In this document: piece by piece, positions 1-8,113 of the stretch
Layout of the letters: each line of letters begins with the position of its first letter
Position numbering within the stretch: the first letter of the stretch is position 1
Translations under genes and position numbers: made by a program
Assembly: GCA_947492995.1 (NCBI GenBank)
Contig: CANLOU010000002.1
Location: forward strand, 744,001-808,000
DNA: 64,000 nucleotides
DNA from: an uncultured Litoreibacter sp.
GTDB lineage: Bacteria > Pseudomonadota > Alphaproteobacteria > Rhodobacterales > Rhodobacteraceae
Reading direction: 5' to 3'
Notes under the pieces: model-generated
Databases searched by the model: none
What the model saw: the letters and a program-made list of their open reading frames with translations, nothing else
What the model was told of the DNA's origin: nothing

Positions 1-619
1 AGGCCAGAAAAGGGGACAGTAACAGGCCGGAAAGACCCACGCCCCAGGCCAGCACCGCGCCGCCGGGGTTGTCCTCGGACCACAGCTGGAAGCGCTCCTT
101 GAGGCTCAAGGTGCTGGCAGGTCTTGTGTCGATTTGCAGCCGTTGCAGGCTGGCGCGGGTGCCTTTGATGATGCCTTGCTCCATCCGTCCGGCCTTGAAT
201 TCGGGGACCATGATGCTGTCGATGATGCGCTTGGCGATGCCGTCATATCGTGCGCGGTAGCCCGATCCCAACGCAATGCGCATGTCGCGGTCCTGCACGG
301 CGACGACAAGCATCAATCCGTCGTTGCGCTCCGCGTTGCCGACGCCCCATTTGTTGAACAACCGTTTGGAAAAGGCGGCAATGTCGCGATGCGCGCCATG
401 GTCATGGCGGCTTTGGATGGTGACCACGGTCATCTCGTGATCGCGGTCATCCCGCGCGTCCTGAAGCATCTGGGTGATCTCGGCTTCGGCCTGCGGCGAC
501 AGGACATCTGCAAAGTCGTTTACAAAGACGTTGTCGTAATCCGGCAGGTCCTGCGCCATGGCCGAAAAGGCCGCCGACACAACAAAGGTGAGGCTCAAAA
601 TAAGGGTAAAAATTCGCAT
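1..619 (-). CDS. TPM-domain (YgcG-like) membrane/secreted protein, 3' part cut by window edge
   Basis: The minus-strand frame is open from an ATG at 619 to the window edge, so the C-terminus is missing. The first 20 or so residues form a signal peptide (MRIFTLILSLTFVVSAAFS), followed by a TPM-type domain with the usual N-terminal pattern VFVNDFADVLSP and later DGLMLVVAVQDRDMRIALG. After about residue 180 a hydrophobic stretch starts, as in YgcG proteins where TPM is followed by a membrane segment. TPM domains act in the periplasm or at the membrane; their biochemical role is poorly defined. GGAAAG lies 8 nt before the start and the preceding gene stops 2 nt upstream, so it is the third gene of a minus-strand operon. 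Confidence 0.75.
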   Translation of the reverse strand, partial: MRIFTLILSLTFVVSAAFSAMAQDLPDYDNVFVNDFADVLSPQAEAEITQMLQDARDDRDHEMTVVTIQSRHDHGAHRDIAAFSKRLFNKWGVGNAERNDGLMLVVAVQDRDMRIALGSGYRARYDGIAKRIIDSIMVPEFKAGRMEQGIIKGTRASLQRLQIDTRPASTLSLKERFQLWSEDNPGGAVLAWGVGLSGLLLSPFLA

Positions 620-621
620 CG

Positions 622-1419
622 TTAACTTTCCAATAATCTATCCGCGACATTGCCGGGCAAAGCGGAGCCTAACATGTTCAGGTCGCCCTCGCCAAACATG
701 GCCAGTGCGGCGTCATGGATCACCCGCTGCGTGGTCCGCGCCAGTGCCGAGCCAAGCGAGATACGCGCCAACCCCGCCGCCGCATAATCCGCGCGGCTGT
801 ACTTGGCATAAAGCCCCGCCGCTAGCACGTTCACGGGCTTCTTGGTGGCGGCAACAACCCGTTTCAAATCGTCAAAGCTCTTGGGCAGCGGCACGTACAG
901 CCCGTCGGCGCCCGCCGCGTCAAAGGCCTTGATCCGCCGGATGGCCTCGTCAATGTCGTAGCCACCGGTCATGACGCCGTCGGCCCGCGCAACGAAGAAA
1001 AAGTCGCCCGACACCGCCCGCGCGGCGGCGCTGGCGGCCTTCACGCGCTCGACGGCCAGCTCGAAGTCGTAGAATTTCTCGGACGCGCCAATGGTGTCTT
1101 CGATGCAGATGCCCGCCATGCCGACCTCGGCCGACAGGCGCACGCACTCCGCGCAGTCCTCCGGCGCGGGCCCGTACCCGTCCTCCATGTCTCCCGACAC
1201 CGGCACGCTGACGGCGGCCACCAAATCCTGCGCATGGGCCAAATGCTGGTCCATCGACACCTGTCCGCCATCCGGGACGCCCAGGGTGAAGGCGTATGCC
1301 GCCGAGGAGGTCGCGATGGCCTGCGCGCCCAACCCCGCCAGCATCTTGGCCGACCCCGCGTCCCACGCGTTGGCCATGATGAACGGGTCGCCGGGTGTGT
1401 GAAGTTCTCTGAAACTCAT
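622..1419 (-). CDS. isocitrate lyase / PEP mutase family protein
   Basis: A 265-residue member of the PEP mutase/isocitrate lyase superfamily, a single TIM barrel. The Mg-binding motif DMEDGYG is at residues 77-83 and GICIED at 103-108, with MANAWDAGSA near the N-terminus as in the COG2513-type subgroup (methylisocitrate lyase-like, phosphonopyruvate hydrolase-like and oxaloacetate decarboxylase-like enzymes). The isocitrate-lyase KKCGH catalytic motif is absent, so the substrate cannot be assigned; carbon-carbon bond cleavage of a small 2-oxo acid is the best guess. Its ATG overlaps the stop of the upstream aminotransferase gene by 4 bp (1416-1419), implying translational coupling. Confidence 0.85.
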   Translation of the reverse strand: MSFRELHTPGDPFIMANAWDAGSAKMLAGLGAQAIATSSAAYAFTLGVPDGGQVSMDQHLAHAQDLVAAVSVPVSGDMEDGYGPAPEDCAECVRLSAEVGMAGICIEDTIGASEKFYDFELAVERVKAASAAARAVSGDFFFVARADGVMTGGYDIDEAIRRIKAFDAAGADGLYVPLPKSFDDLKRVVAATKKPVNVLAAGLYAKYSRADYAAAGLARISLGSALARTTQRVIHDAALAMFGEGDLNMLGSALPGNVADRLLES

Positions 1420-2588
1420 GCCGCCAGGCCTCCTGCAAAATCCAAGACGGTGCCAAGGGCGGCCTCAAAGGCGCGGTCCTCCACCGTCATCGCGACGCGC
1501 ACATGTCCGGTCGCCGCCGCGCCGAAGCTTTCGCCCGGCATCACCGCAATCTTGTGGGTGTCCAGCAGGCGGTTGGCAAAGTCTTCGCCCGACAGCCCCG
1601 TGGCCCGCATGTCCAGCATCAGGTACATCGCCCCGCCCGAGGGCACCAGCTTGACTACGTTTTGCTGCGCAATCAGCGCCTGCGCCAGCTCCCGCCGCCG
1701 CTGGAAGGGCGCGCCAACCTTGGCCTCCAGCTCAGGTCCCGCGTTCAGCGCAAAAAGGGCCGCGTCCTGCACAAATCCGGCCACGCCATAGGTGGTGTGG
1801 GTGGCCAGGTTAATCATCTGCGCGATCACCTCCGCAGGCCCCACGACCCAGCCCACGCGGCTGCCCGTCATGGCGTGGCTTTTGGACATGGAGCCCACCA
1901 CCAATGTGCGCGCCGCCATCCCCTCGATCTCGCGCGGGGAGACATGCGCGCCCTCCCACACCTGCGTGTCATAGACCTCGTCCGACACGCACCACAGGTC
2001 GTATTCGCAACACGCCCGCGCGATTCCTTCAACCGTCGCGCGGCTATAAACCACGCCCGTCGGGTTGTTGGGGGAGTTCACCAGCAAGGACCGCGCCCCG
2101 CGGGCTTGCTTGGCAATGTCGGTAAATGACGGCTCGAAATTCTGCTCCGGCGTCGTCATGATCGCCCGAGGCACCGCGCCCACGCCGCGCAACGTGCCGG
2201 GGTAGGTGGTGTAATAGGGGTCGCAATAAAGCGCCACATCGCCCTCATCATTGGTCGCGTGATGCGCGGCAAACAGCGCCGCTTGGCCGCCCGGCGTAAT
2301 CAGCACGTTGTCGCGCGTCGTGGCCATGCCGGTGCGGGCTTGCACGCGCGCCGCAACCGCGTCGCGCAATGCAGTGATCCCCGGCACCATCGCATAGCCC
2401 GTATGCCCGCCCACAGCTGATGCGTCCATCGCCGCCAGAATTGACGGGTCGGTGCGGATGTCATGCTCTCCAATGGTCAGCTCGGTCACGGCCTCGCCCG
2501 CGGCCACCATGGCCCGCGCGCGGTAGAACACGTCCCACCCATCCGAGCCGCCGCCCGTTAGTCCCGAAATCCGCTGCGATGCCTGCAT
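1416..2588 (-). CDS. PLP-dependent class I/II aminotransferase
   Basis: A 390-residue fold-type I aminotransferase. Visible family landmarks are NSPNNPTG (171-178), SDEVY (202-206) and the PLP-binding lysine K236 in GSMSKSHAMTGSRVGW. It resembles aspartate/tyrosine-type aminotransferases of the AAT-I group; the amino donor cannot be read from sequence. The start at 2588 is supported by GGAGAGG 5-6 nt upstream. It is the first gene of an operon with the PEP-mutase-like and TPM genes and is divergent from cysS, so the 2589-2692 interval holds promoters for both directions. Confidence 0.88.
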   Translation of the reverse strand: MQASQRISGLTGGGSDGWDVFYRARAMVAAGEAVTELTIGEHDIRTDPSILAAMDASAVGGHTGYAMVPGITALRDAVAARVQARTGMATTRDNVLITPGGQAALFAAHHATNDEGDVALYCDPYYTTYPGTLRGVGAVPRAIMTTPEQNFEPSFTDIAKQARGARSLLVNSPNNPTGVVYSRATVEGIARACCEYDLWCVSDEVYDTQVWEGAHVSPREIEGMAARTLVVGSMSKSHAMTGSRVGWVVGPAEVIAQMINLATHTTYGVAGFVQDAALFALNAGPELEAKVGAPFQRRRELAQALIAQQNVVKLVPSGGAMYLMLDMRATGLSGEDFANRLLDTHKIAVMPGESFGAAATGHVRVAMTVEDRAFEAALGTVLDFAGGLAA

Positions 2589-2653
2589 GAAAGCCTCTCC
2601 ATCCCGTTGCGCGGATGGAGCCAGCGCATGGCGGCAAAGTCAAACCGCATTTC

Positions 2654-2670
2654 GTGATTGTTTCAATCAC
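2654..2670. promoter_or_regulatory. 7-bp perfect inverted repeat overlapping the leader promoter -35
   Basis: GTGATTG-TTT-CAATCAC: two perfect 7-bp arms around a 3-nt centre. It covers the -35 candidate at 2658-2663, the usual place for a repressor dimer site, in the divergent region between the aminotransferase and cysS. The regulator is unknown. Confidence 0.45.
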
Positions 2671-2686
2671 ACCCAGCCGCTACAGT
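2658..2686 (+). promoter_or_regulatory. candidate promoter of the cysS leader transcript
   Basis: TTGTTT (2658-2663), 17-bp spacer, TACAGT (2681-2686). Initiation about 7 nt further on falls at 2693, the A of the leader ATG, so the leader peptide may be made from a leaderless transcript. No Shine-Dalgarno sequence precedes 2693, which fits. The prediction rests on motif matching only. Confidence 0.4.
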
Positions 2687-2692
2687 CTGCAC

Positions 2693-2737
2693 ATGACCAA
2701 GACCTGCATCATTATCTGCTGCTGCATTACCATCTGA
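2693..2737 (+). CDS. Cys/Ile-rich 14-residue leader peptide upstream of cysS
   Basis: The short ORF reads MTKTCIIICCCITI followed by TGA. Of 14 residues four are Cys (all TGC, three consecutive at 9-11) and five are Ile. It ends 82 nt before the cysS start. Placing a run of Cys codons just ahead of cysteinyl-tRNA synthetase is the hallmark of ribosome-mediated attenuation, as with the Phe-rich leader of E. coli pheST. Hairpins follow at 2734-2746 and 2746-2793. No ribosome-binding site is evident; a leaderless start is possible. Translation and regulation are inferred, not shown. Confidence 0.6.
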   Translation: MTKTCIIICCCITI

Positions 2738-2795
2738 CATCGTCAGGCGGGTCTTAACCATTTTCTTACAGAGATAGAGTTGATAAGCCCGCCGC
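2734..2795 (+). promoter_or_regulatory. attenuator-like hairpins between leader ORF and cysS
   Basis: CTGAC-ATC-GTCAG (2734-2746) spans the leader stop codon. A second stem pairs GGCGGG(T)CTT (2746-2755) with AAGCCCGCC (2785-2793), with one bulged T and a loop of about 29 nt. The two share G2746 and so compete. No U-run follows the second stem, so it does not look like a simple intrinsic terminator; Rho or translational control would be alternatives. The cysS GAGG (2811-2814) lies outside both stems. Confidence 0.45.
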
Positions 2796-2819
2796 AACAA
2801 TTGCGCGCGTGAGGCCACT

Positions 2820-4232
2820 ATGACAATCACACTCTACAACACGGCGACCCGGTCCAAGCAGCCGCTTGAGCCAATCGAGAACGGCAAGGTCTCCATGTAT
2901 GTCTGCGGCCCCACGGTCTATGACCGCGCCCATATCGGCAACGCCCGCGCCGTGGTGGTCTTTGACATGCTCTACCGCCTGCTGCGCCATGAATATGGCG
3001 CGGATGCGGTGAGGTACGTGCGGAACTTCACCGATGTCGATGACAAGATCAACGCCCGCGCCGCCGAAGAAGGCCGCCCAATCTCGGAGATCACCGAGGA
3101 AACCACCCAATGGTTCCTCGACGACATGGCCGCCATCGGCGCGCTAGAGCCAAACGAGATGCCCCGCGCCACGGCCTACGTGCCGCATATGGTCAAGATG
3201 ATCGAAGGCCTGATCGAAAAGGGCCACGCCTATGCCGCCGAGGGCCACGTGCTCTTTAAAGTGCGCTCCTACGCTGACTACGGCAAACTCTCCGGTCGCT
3301 CCGTCGATGACATGATCGCAGGCGCCCGCGTCGAAGTCGCGCCTTACAAAGAGGACCCCATGGATTTCGTCCTGTGGAAACCCTCCGACGCGGATACTCC
3401 CGGTTGGGACAGTCCTTGGGGCAGGGGCCGCCCCGGCTGGCACATCGAATGCTCCGCCATGGCCTATGAATTGCTGGGCGCGCGTTTCGACATCCACGGC
3501 GGCGGCAACGACTTGACCTTCCCGCACCACGAAAACGAAATCGCCCAATCCAAATGCGCGGGCCACGGTTTCGCAAACATCTGGATGCATAACGAGATGC
3601 TACAGGTCGAGGGCAAGAAAATGTCCAAATCCTTGGGCAACTTCTTCACCGTCCGCGACCTGTTGGACCAAGGCGTCCCGGGCGAGGTCATCCGCTTCGT
3701 CATGCTCTCCACCCATTATCGCAAGCCAATGGACTGGACGGAACGCAAGGCAGGCGAGGCACGTGCTCATTTCAACCGGTGGCGGGCCACTCTTGCGGGA
3801 CGCAATGGTGGAGTGGTTGACCGCAAGGTGATTGATGCGCTGTCAAACGATCTAAACACACCCTTGGCCATTTCACGTCTCCACGAGTTGTGGAAATTAG
3901 GGACGCCTGAAGCACTTGATGCGCTCGCCGCATCACTGGACTTTCTTGGCATTGATCCGGCATTCGACTTCCTCGACGTGTGGAACGAAGAGGCAAATGC
4001 CGATTACGGCCTGACCAACACCGACCGACAGAATATCGGTGCCATCATCGATCACTGGACCGCGTTACGCGCAAATAAGGATTATGGTGATGCTGATATT
4101 CTCCGTAATAAGGCCCTCGCAATTGGTCTGGATTTGTCAAAATGGACTATGAGCGAGAGTGGTGAAGATTCGGTTGATGCGTCGCAGTTTTCTGGTGACG
4201 CGCTCTCCGACCTTTTGGAGGGCATAAAGTGA
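2820..4232 (+). CDS. cysS: cysteinyl-tRNA synthetase
   Basis: A class I aminoacyl-tRNA synthetase of 470 residues that charges tRNA-Cys in the cytoplasm. The HIGH-type motif is HIGN at 38-41 within [15 protein letters not shown]; zinc ligands include C29 and C211 (GWHIECS) and the [14 protein letters not shown] segment at 227-240; KMSKS is at 267-271. Length matches the family. GAGG at 2811-2814 supports the start. Behind a cysteine-codon leader ORF it is a plausible target of attenuation by charged tRNA-Cys level. The last 150 codons look less GC-biased than the first part, with no frameshift. Confidence 0.97.
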   Translation: MTITLYNTATRSKQPLEPIENGKVSMYVCGPTVYDRAHIGNARAVVVFDMLYRLLRHEYGADAVRYVRNFTDVDDKINARAAEEGRPISEITEETTQWFLDDMAAIGALEPNEMPRATAYVPHMVKMIEGLIEKGHAYAAEGHVLFKVRSYADYGKLSGRSVDDMIAGARVEVAPYKEDPMDFVLWKPSDADTPGWDSPWGRGRPGWHIECSAMAYELLGARFDIHGGGNDLTFPHHENEIAQSKCAGHGFANIWMHNEMLQVEGKKMSKSLGNFFTVRDLLDQGVPGEVIRFVMLSTHYRKPMDWTERKAGEARAHFNRWRATLAGRNGGVVDRKVIDALSNDLNTPLAISRLHELWKLGTPEALDALAASLDFLGIDPAFDFLDVWNEEANADYGLTNTDRQNIGAIIDHWTALRANKDYGDADILRNKALAIGLDLSKWTMSESGEDSVDASQFSGDALSDLLEGIK

Positions 4233-4307
4233 CGCGCCATCCCTCCAGTCTTGCGCCCCTCACGCGCGCCCCAACGCAACACTTTGTTAAGCATTCACCC
4301 CAAAAAG

Positions 4308-4360
4308 TTTTGTACAAAATGGGTTTTTGCCCCGCGAAATCTACCCCAATTTGTACAAAA
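4308..4360. promoter_or_regulatory. pair of TTTTGTACAAAA palindromes upstream of cimA
   Basis: A perfect 12-bp palindrome TTTTGTACAAAA (4308-4319) recurs as ATTTGTACAAAA (4349-4360, 11 of 12 matching). Their centres are 41 bp apart, about four helical turns, so two bound dimers would lie on the same DNA face. The second copy abuts the cimA ribosome-binding site (GGA at 4361). This looks like a cooperative operator pair or a looping site; I cannot name the regulator. Confidence 0.5.
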
Positions 4361-4370
4361 GGACGCTGAC

Positions 4371-5987
4371 ATGACCAAAGAGCGCCTCTATCTCTTCGAC
4401 ACCACGCTGCGCGACGGCCAGCAGACCCAAGGTGTGCAATTCTCAACCCCAGAGAAGATCCAGATCGCAGAGTTATTGGACCAAATAGGCATCGATTATA
4501 TCGAAGGTGGCTGGCCCGGCGCGAACCCAACCGACAGCGAATTCTTCGCACAACCCATTGATACCAAAGCAACAATGACGGCCTTCGGCATGACCAAACG
4601 GGCAGGACGCTCCGCTGACAATGACGACGTGCTGGCCGCCGTGGTCAACGCCAACACCCCCGCCGTCTGCCTTGTCGGCAAGACCCACGACTTCCACGTG
4701 GAAACCGCGCTGGGCATCAGTTTGGACGAAAATCTTGAGAATATATCTCAATCATTCAAGCACTTAGCGGCCAACAGCCGCGAAGCCATCTTCGATGCCG
4801 AACACTTCTTCGACGGCTACAAATCCAACCCCGACTATGCGCTGAAAGCCATCCACGCAGCCTTCGACGCGGGAACAAGATGGATCGCCCTTTGCGACAC
4901 CAATGGCGGTACCCTTCCAGCCGAAATATCTCATATAGTTCAACAGGTTATCGCCTCTGGCATCCCCGGGAAAAACCTCGGAATTCACACGCATAACGAC
5001 ACCGATAACGCCGTCGCAGGCTCCCTCGCCGCCATCGACGCAGGCGCCCGCCAAATCCAAGGCACACTGAACGGTCTTGGGGAGCGTTGCGGCAATGCAA
5101 ATCTTACATCACTTATCCCCACTATCGTGTTGAAAGATAAGTATAAAGAGAAGTTCGAAACTGGCGTCTCAGAAGGCAATCTGCCGCGTCTCAGCCTCGC
5201 ATCGCGCCAGCTGGACGACATCCTGAACCGCGTCCCCAACCGATCCGCGCCTTATGTCGGCGCCTCCGCCTTCGCCCACAAAGCGGGCCTTCATGCCTCA
5301 GCAATCCTAAAAGATCCAACGACTTACGAGCATATCGACCCCGCCAAAGTCGGCAACGCCCGCATCATCCCGATGTCAAATCAGGCGGGCCAATCCAACC
5401 TGCGCAAGCGCCTCGCGGAAATGGGCCTGACAGATATCGACAAAGCCGCCCTCCCGCGCATCCTCGACCGCATCAAGGACGCAGAAGATAAAGGCTACAG
5501 CTACGATACCGCGCAAGCCAGCTTCGAGCTCCTCGCCCGTGACGAGCTGGGCCTGATCCCCAACTTCTTCGAGGTCAAGCGCTACAAGGTCACCATCGAG
5601 CGACGAAAAAACAAGTATAATCAGATGGTTAGCTTGTCAGAAGCCATGGTCGTCGTCAAAGTTGGCGGCGAAAAGATGCTGTCGGTCAGCGAAAGCATGG
5701 ACGCCCAAGGCTCCGACCGTGGCCCCGTCAACGCGCTGTCCAAAGCGCTGGCGAAAGACCTCGGCCCCTACAGCAAAATCCTCGAAGACATGCACCTCGT
5801 CGACTTCAAGGTCCGCATCACCCAAGGCGGCACCGAGGCCGTAACCCGGGTTATCATTGATAGCGCCGACAGCGCCGGCCGCCGCTGGTCCACCGTGGGG
5901 GTCAGCCCCAACATCGTCGACGCCTCGTTCGAGGCGCTGCTGGATGCCATCAACTGGAAACTCATCCAAGAGGGCGCAAAAGCGTGA
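4371..5987 (+). CDS. cimA: (R)-citramalate synthase
   Basis: A 538-residue enzyme condensing pyruvate and acetyl-CoA to citramalate, the first step of threonine-independent isoleucine synthesis. The HMGL-like barrel carries DTTLRDGQQ (10-18) and HTHND (206-210) with GERCGNANL at 237-245, and a LeuA-type dimer/regulatory domain occupies the last 140 residues, as in the long CimA family. I chose ATG 4371, which has GGA 7 nt upstream, over the longer open frame from 4251. It follows cysS by 138 nt and overlaps the next gene by 4 bp (GTGA). Homocitrate or isopropylmalate synthase is less likely because of the length and the motif set. Confidence 0.9.
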   Translation: MTKERLYLFDTTLRDGQQTQGVQFSTPEKIQIAELLDQIGIDYIEGGWPGANPTDSEFFAQPIDTKATMTAFGMTKRAGRSADNDDVLAAVVNANTPAVCLVGKTHDFHVETALGISLDENLENISQSFKHLAANSREAIFDAEHFFDGYKSNPDYALKAIHAAFDAGTRWIALCDTNGGTLPAEISHIVQQVIASGIPGKNLGIHTHNDTDNAVAGSLAAIDAGARQIQGTLNGLGERCGNANLTSLIPTIVLKDKYKEKFETGVSEGNLPRLSLASRQLDDILNRVPNRSAPYVGASAFAHKAGLHASAILKDPTTYEHIDPAKVGNARIIPMSNQAGQSNLRKRLAEMGLTDIDKAALPRILDRIKDAEDKGYSYDTAQASFELLARDELGLIPNFFEVKRYKVTIERRKNKYNQMVSLSEAMVVVKVGGEKMLSVSESMDAQGSDRGPVNALSKALAKDLGPYSKILEDMHLVDFKVRITQGGTEAVTRVIIDSADSAGRRWSTVGVSPNIVDASFEALLDAINWKLIQEGAKA

Positions 5988-6754
5988 GCCTGCAGGCCTG
6001 CGCAGATCTGGTGCATTCCGCCGACCCCGACCGCTACGCGGTCACAATCACCGCGCCGATTGACACTCAGAAAATCCTCTGGCCCCTCTACGCGTTTAAC
6101 ATCGAGGTCAGCCGCGCCCCATGGGTGACCCAGGAACCCATGATCGCCGAGATCCGCTTGCAATGGTGGCGCGACGCGTTGGCAGAAATTCGCGAGGGCA
6201 GGCCTGTCCGCGCCCATTTCGTCACCCAGCCCTTGGCCGATATCTTGGATGCCGAGGGGGCGATGGTGCTCGACAAATTGGTCGAGGCCCGCGCATGGGA
6301 CATCTACGCCGATGCCTTCCCGAACCGCGAAAGCTTTGATGCCTATATCGAGACCACCTACGGCAACCTCCTCTGGACCGCTGCCCGCCTGATCGCACCT
6401 GAAACAGAAGAAAAACCGATCCGCAAATTCGCCTATGCCAACGGCGTCGCCGCGATGCTGCGCGCCACTGCGAAATTGAAGGCCGCTGGAAAAAACCCGC
6501 TTTTCGAGGACAGCGTCACAGCCTTCCACAAGCTCGCCAATCACGGCTTTTCCAACATGACCGACGCGATCCGCGCGCGCAAAACCCTGCCCAAGTCCCT
6601 GACCCCGCTGCTGATGACCGGCTGGAACGCACGCCCCACCTTCGCCGCCGTCCGCCACAACGCACAAGACATCTACACCAACGGCTTCACCCAAAGCGAA
6701 TTCGCCCGCCGCTACCGCCTGCTCAAACTCACCTTTCTTGGGTGGTGGCGCTGA
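5984..6754 (+). CDS. squalene/phytoene synthase family protein, NDUFAF6-like
   Basis: A 256-residue protein starting at GTG 5984 and coupled to cimA by a GTGA overlap. It has the helical squalene/phytoene-synthase fold signature (LYAFNIEVSR, EIRLQWWRDAL near residue 55), but both aspartate-rich catalytic motifs are missing: the usual DDIVD stretch reads SRAPW, and there is no NILRD motif in the second half. This pattern is known for the NDUFAF6 family, an assembly factor of respiratory complex I, which has alphaproteobacterial relatives. A role in complex I biogenesis is inferred from that; prenyl-transferase activity looks unlikely. Confidence 0.75.
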   Translation: MSLQACADLVHSADPDRYAVTITAPIDTQKILWPLYAFNIEVSRAPWVTQEPMIAEIRLQWWRDALAEIREGRPVRAHFVTQPLADILDAEGAMVLDKLVEARAWDIYADAFPNRESFDAYIETTYGNLLWTAARLIAPETEEKPIRKFAYANGVAAMLRATAKLKAAGKNPLFEDSVTAFHKLANHGFSNMTDAIRARKTLPKSLTPLLMTGWNARPTFAAVRHNAQDIYTNGFTQSEFARRYRLLKLTFLGWWR

Positions 6755-6755
6755 T

Positions 6756-6780
6756 CCCATCATTGTTCCAGCAATATCCC
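6756..6780 (-). repeat. dispersed 3'-end motif, copy 1
   Basis: On the minus strand this reads GGGATATTGCTGGAACAATG followed by ATGGG. It is one of six related stretches in the window (see 21424, 39852, 53751, 55483, 61305). It starts just 2 nt after the stop of the squalene/phytoene-synthase-like gene, between convergent genes, and is followed to 6853 by GC-rich inverted repeats such as GGGC-AGA-GCCC. Confidence 0.5.
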
Positions 6781-6853
6781 GGGGGAGGAGCGTAGCGACG
6801 TGGGCAGAGCCCCAGCCTGTCGGCGCGCGCCAGCGCGGCGAAACACATGATAC

Positions 6854-8086
6854 CTAAACTGCCCGCCGCCGATCCACGATCAACCACACCAACGCGCCGC
6901 CCGCCAAGGCCAGAAACGGCCCCATCGCGTAATTCACCGCATTCCAGCCCTCTACAGGCGTGCCGCCCGAGCAGTTCATCAACCCGCCCGACGCCAGAGA
7001 CGCCACTGTTACGCAGCCAAAGACCAGCGCGTCGTTCAACCCCTGAATGCGTCCGCGCTCATTGGGCGCATGCGAAGAGGCCAGCATCGTCGTGGCGCCG
7101 ATAAAGCCAAAATTCCAGCCTAGACCCAGCAGGATCAAGGCGCCGTAGAAATTGGGGAGCTCCACGCCTGACAGGCCCACGATGCCGGCAAAGGCCAGAA
7201 TGACCAGCCCCGCGCCAATGATTTTCTCGACCCCGAAACGCGCGATCAGGTGGCCCGTGAAAAACGACGGCGCGAACATCGCCAGCACATGGGCCGACAC
7301 GATGTCATTGGCGTTGTCATTGGTGAACCCGCAGCCCACCACGGCCAAAGGGGTGGAGGTCATGACGAGGTTCATCAGCGAGTAAGACACCATCGCGCAG
7401 ATGATCGCGACGATAATGCGCGGGTTCTTCAGCAGCTCCGCCTTGCTGCGCATCGCGGTTGCGGTGGTCGTGGCCCCATTGCTGACGGTTTTGGGCAGGT
7501 CCAGCGCAAAAAACAGGAACAGCCCTACAAGGTTCAACACGACAACGGCGGCGTAGGTTCCGAAGAACGGCACCATCCAGGCCTCCATCACGCCCTTGTT
7601 CAGCTGCGGCCCGATGATGGCCGATAGCAGCCCCCCCGCCATGACGTAGGAAATCGCCTTGGGCCGGAAATCGTCTGAGGCCATGTCGGCGGCAGCAAAG
7701 CGGTAAAAGCCCTGCGCGGACATATAAATGCCGGTCAGGTAGCTGCCCACCAGCAGGGTCATAAACGAGCCTATCCACAGCCCGTATGCCGCCAGCCCTG
7801 CGCCAGCAGCACCGCCCAACGCGCCAATGATAAAGCCGTTGCGCCGCCCATGCTTTTGCATGAACGGGCTGATCCAAGGCGCGGTGGTCATCGACCCGAA
7901 CACGATCATCGAAATGGGCAGCGTCGCCAGACAGGGGTTGGTCGACAACATGTTGCCCGCCAGCCCGCCGGTGACAAAAATCATCGGCATCTGCGCGCCC
8001 AGAATGGCTTGGGCGGCAACCAGCACCGCGACATTGCGTTTGGCGCGGGCGTCGTCGGTGATGTGGTCGCGGCTGGTATCGGTCAT
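6854..8086 (-). CDS. major facilitator superfamily transporter
   Basis: A 410-residue integral membrane protein with about 12 hydrophobic segments, with an MFS-style cytoplasmic loop (MQKHGRRNGFIIGAL) after helix 2. The best-conserved parts are FVTGGLAGNMLS in the first helix region and APNERGRIQGLNDA in the second half. The substrate cannot be predicted. It lies 27 nt downstream of cobB on the same strand, so it may be co-transcribed with cobA-cobB; a link to cobalt or corrinoid transport would be speculation from position only. Confidence 0.85.
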   Translation of the reverse strand: MTDTSRDHITDDARAKRNVAVLVAAQAILGAQMPMIFVTGGLAGNMLSTNPCLATLPISMIVFGSMTTAPWISPFMQKHGRRNGFIIGALGGAAGAGLAAYGLWIGSFMTLLVGSYLTGIYMSAQGFYRFAAADMASDDFRPKAISYVMAGGLLSAIIGPQLNKGVMEAWMVPFFGTYAAVVVLNLVGLFLFFALDLPKTVSNGATTTATAMRSKAELLKNPRIIVAIICAMVSYSLMNLVMTSTPLAVVGCGFTNDNANDIVSAHVLAMFAPSFFTGHLIARFGVEKIIGAGLVILAFAGIVGLSGVELPNFYGALILLGLGWNFGFIGATTMLASSHAPNERGRIQGLNDALVFGCVTVASLASGGLMNCSGGTPVEGWNAVNYAMGPFLALAGGALVWLIVDRRRAV

Positions 8087-8113
8087 AAGATGTGACCTAC
8101 GCCTGCACTGCGG

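Noticed and set aside
5768-6763. 331-codon open frame on the minus strand opposite cimA and the NDUFAF6-like gene
   Set aside because: Shadow of the coding strand with no start context or recognisable domain.
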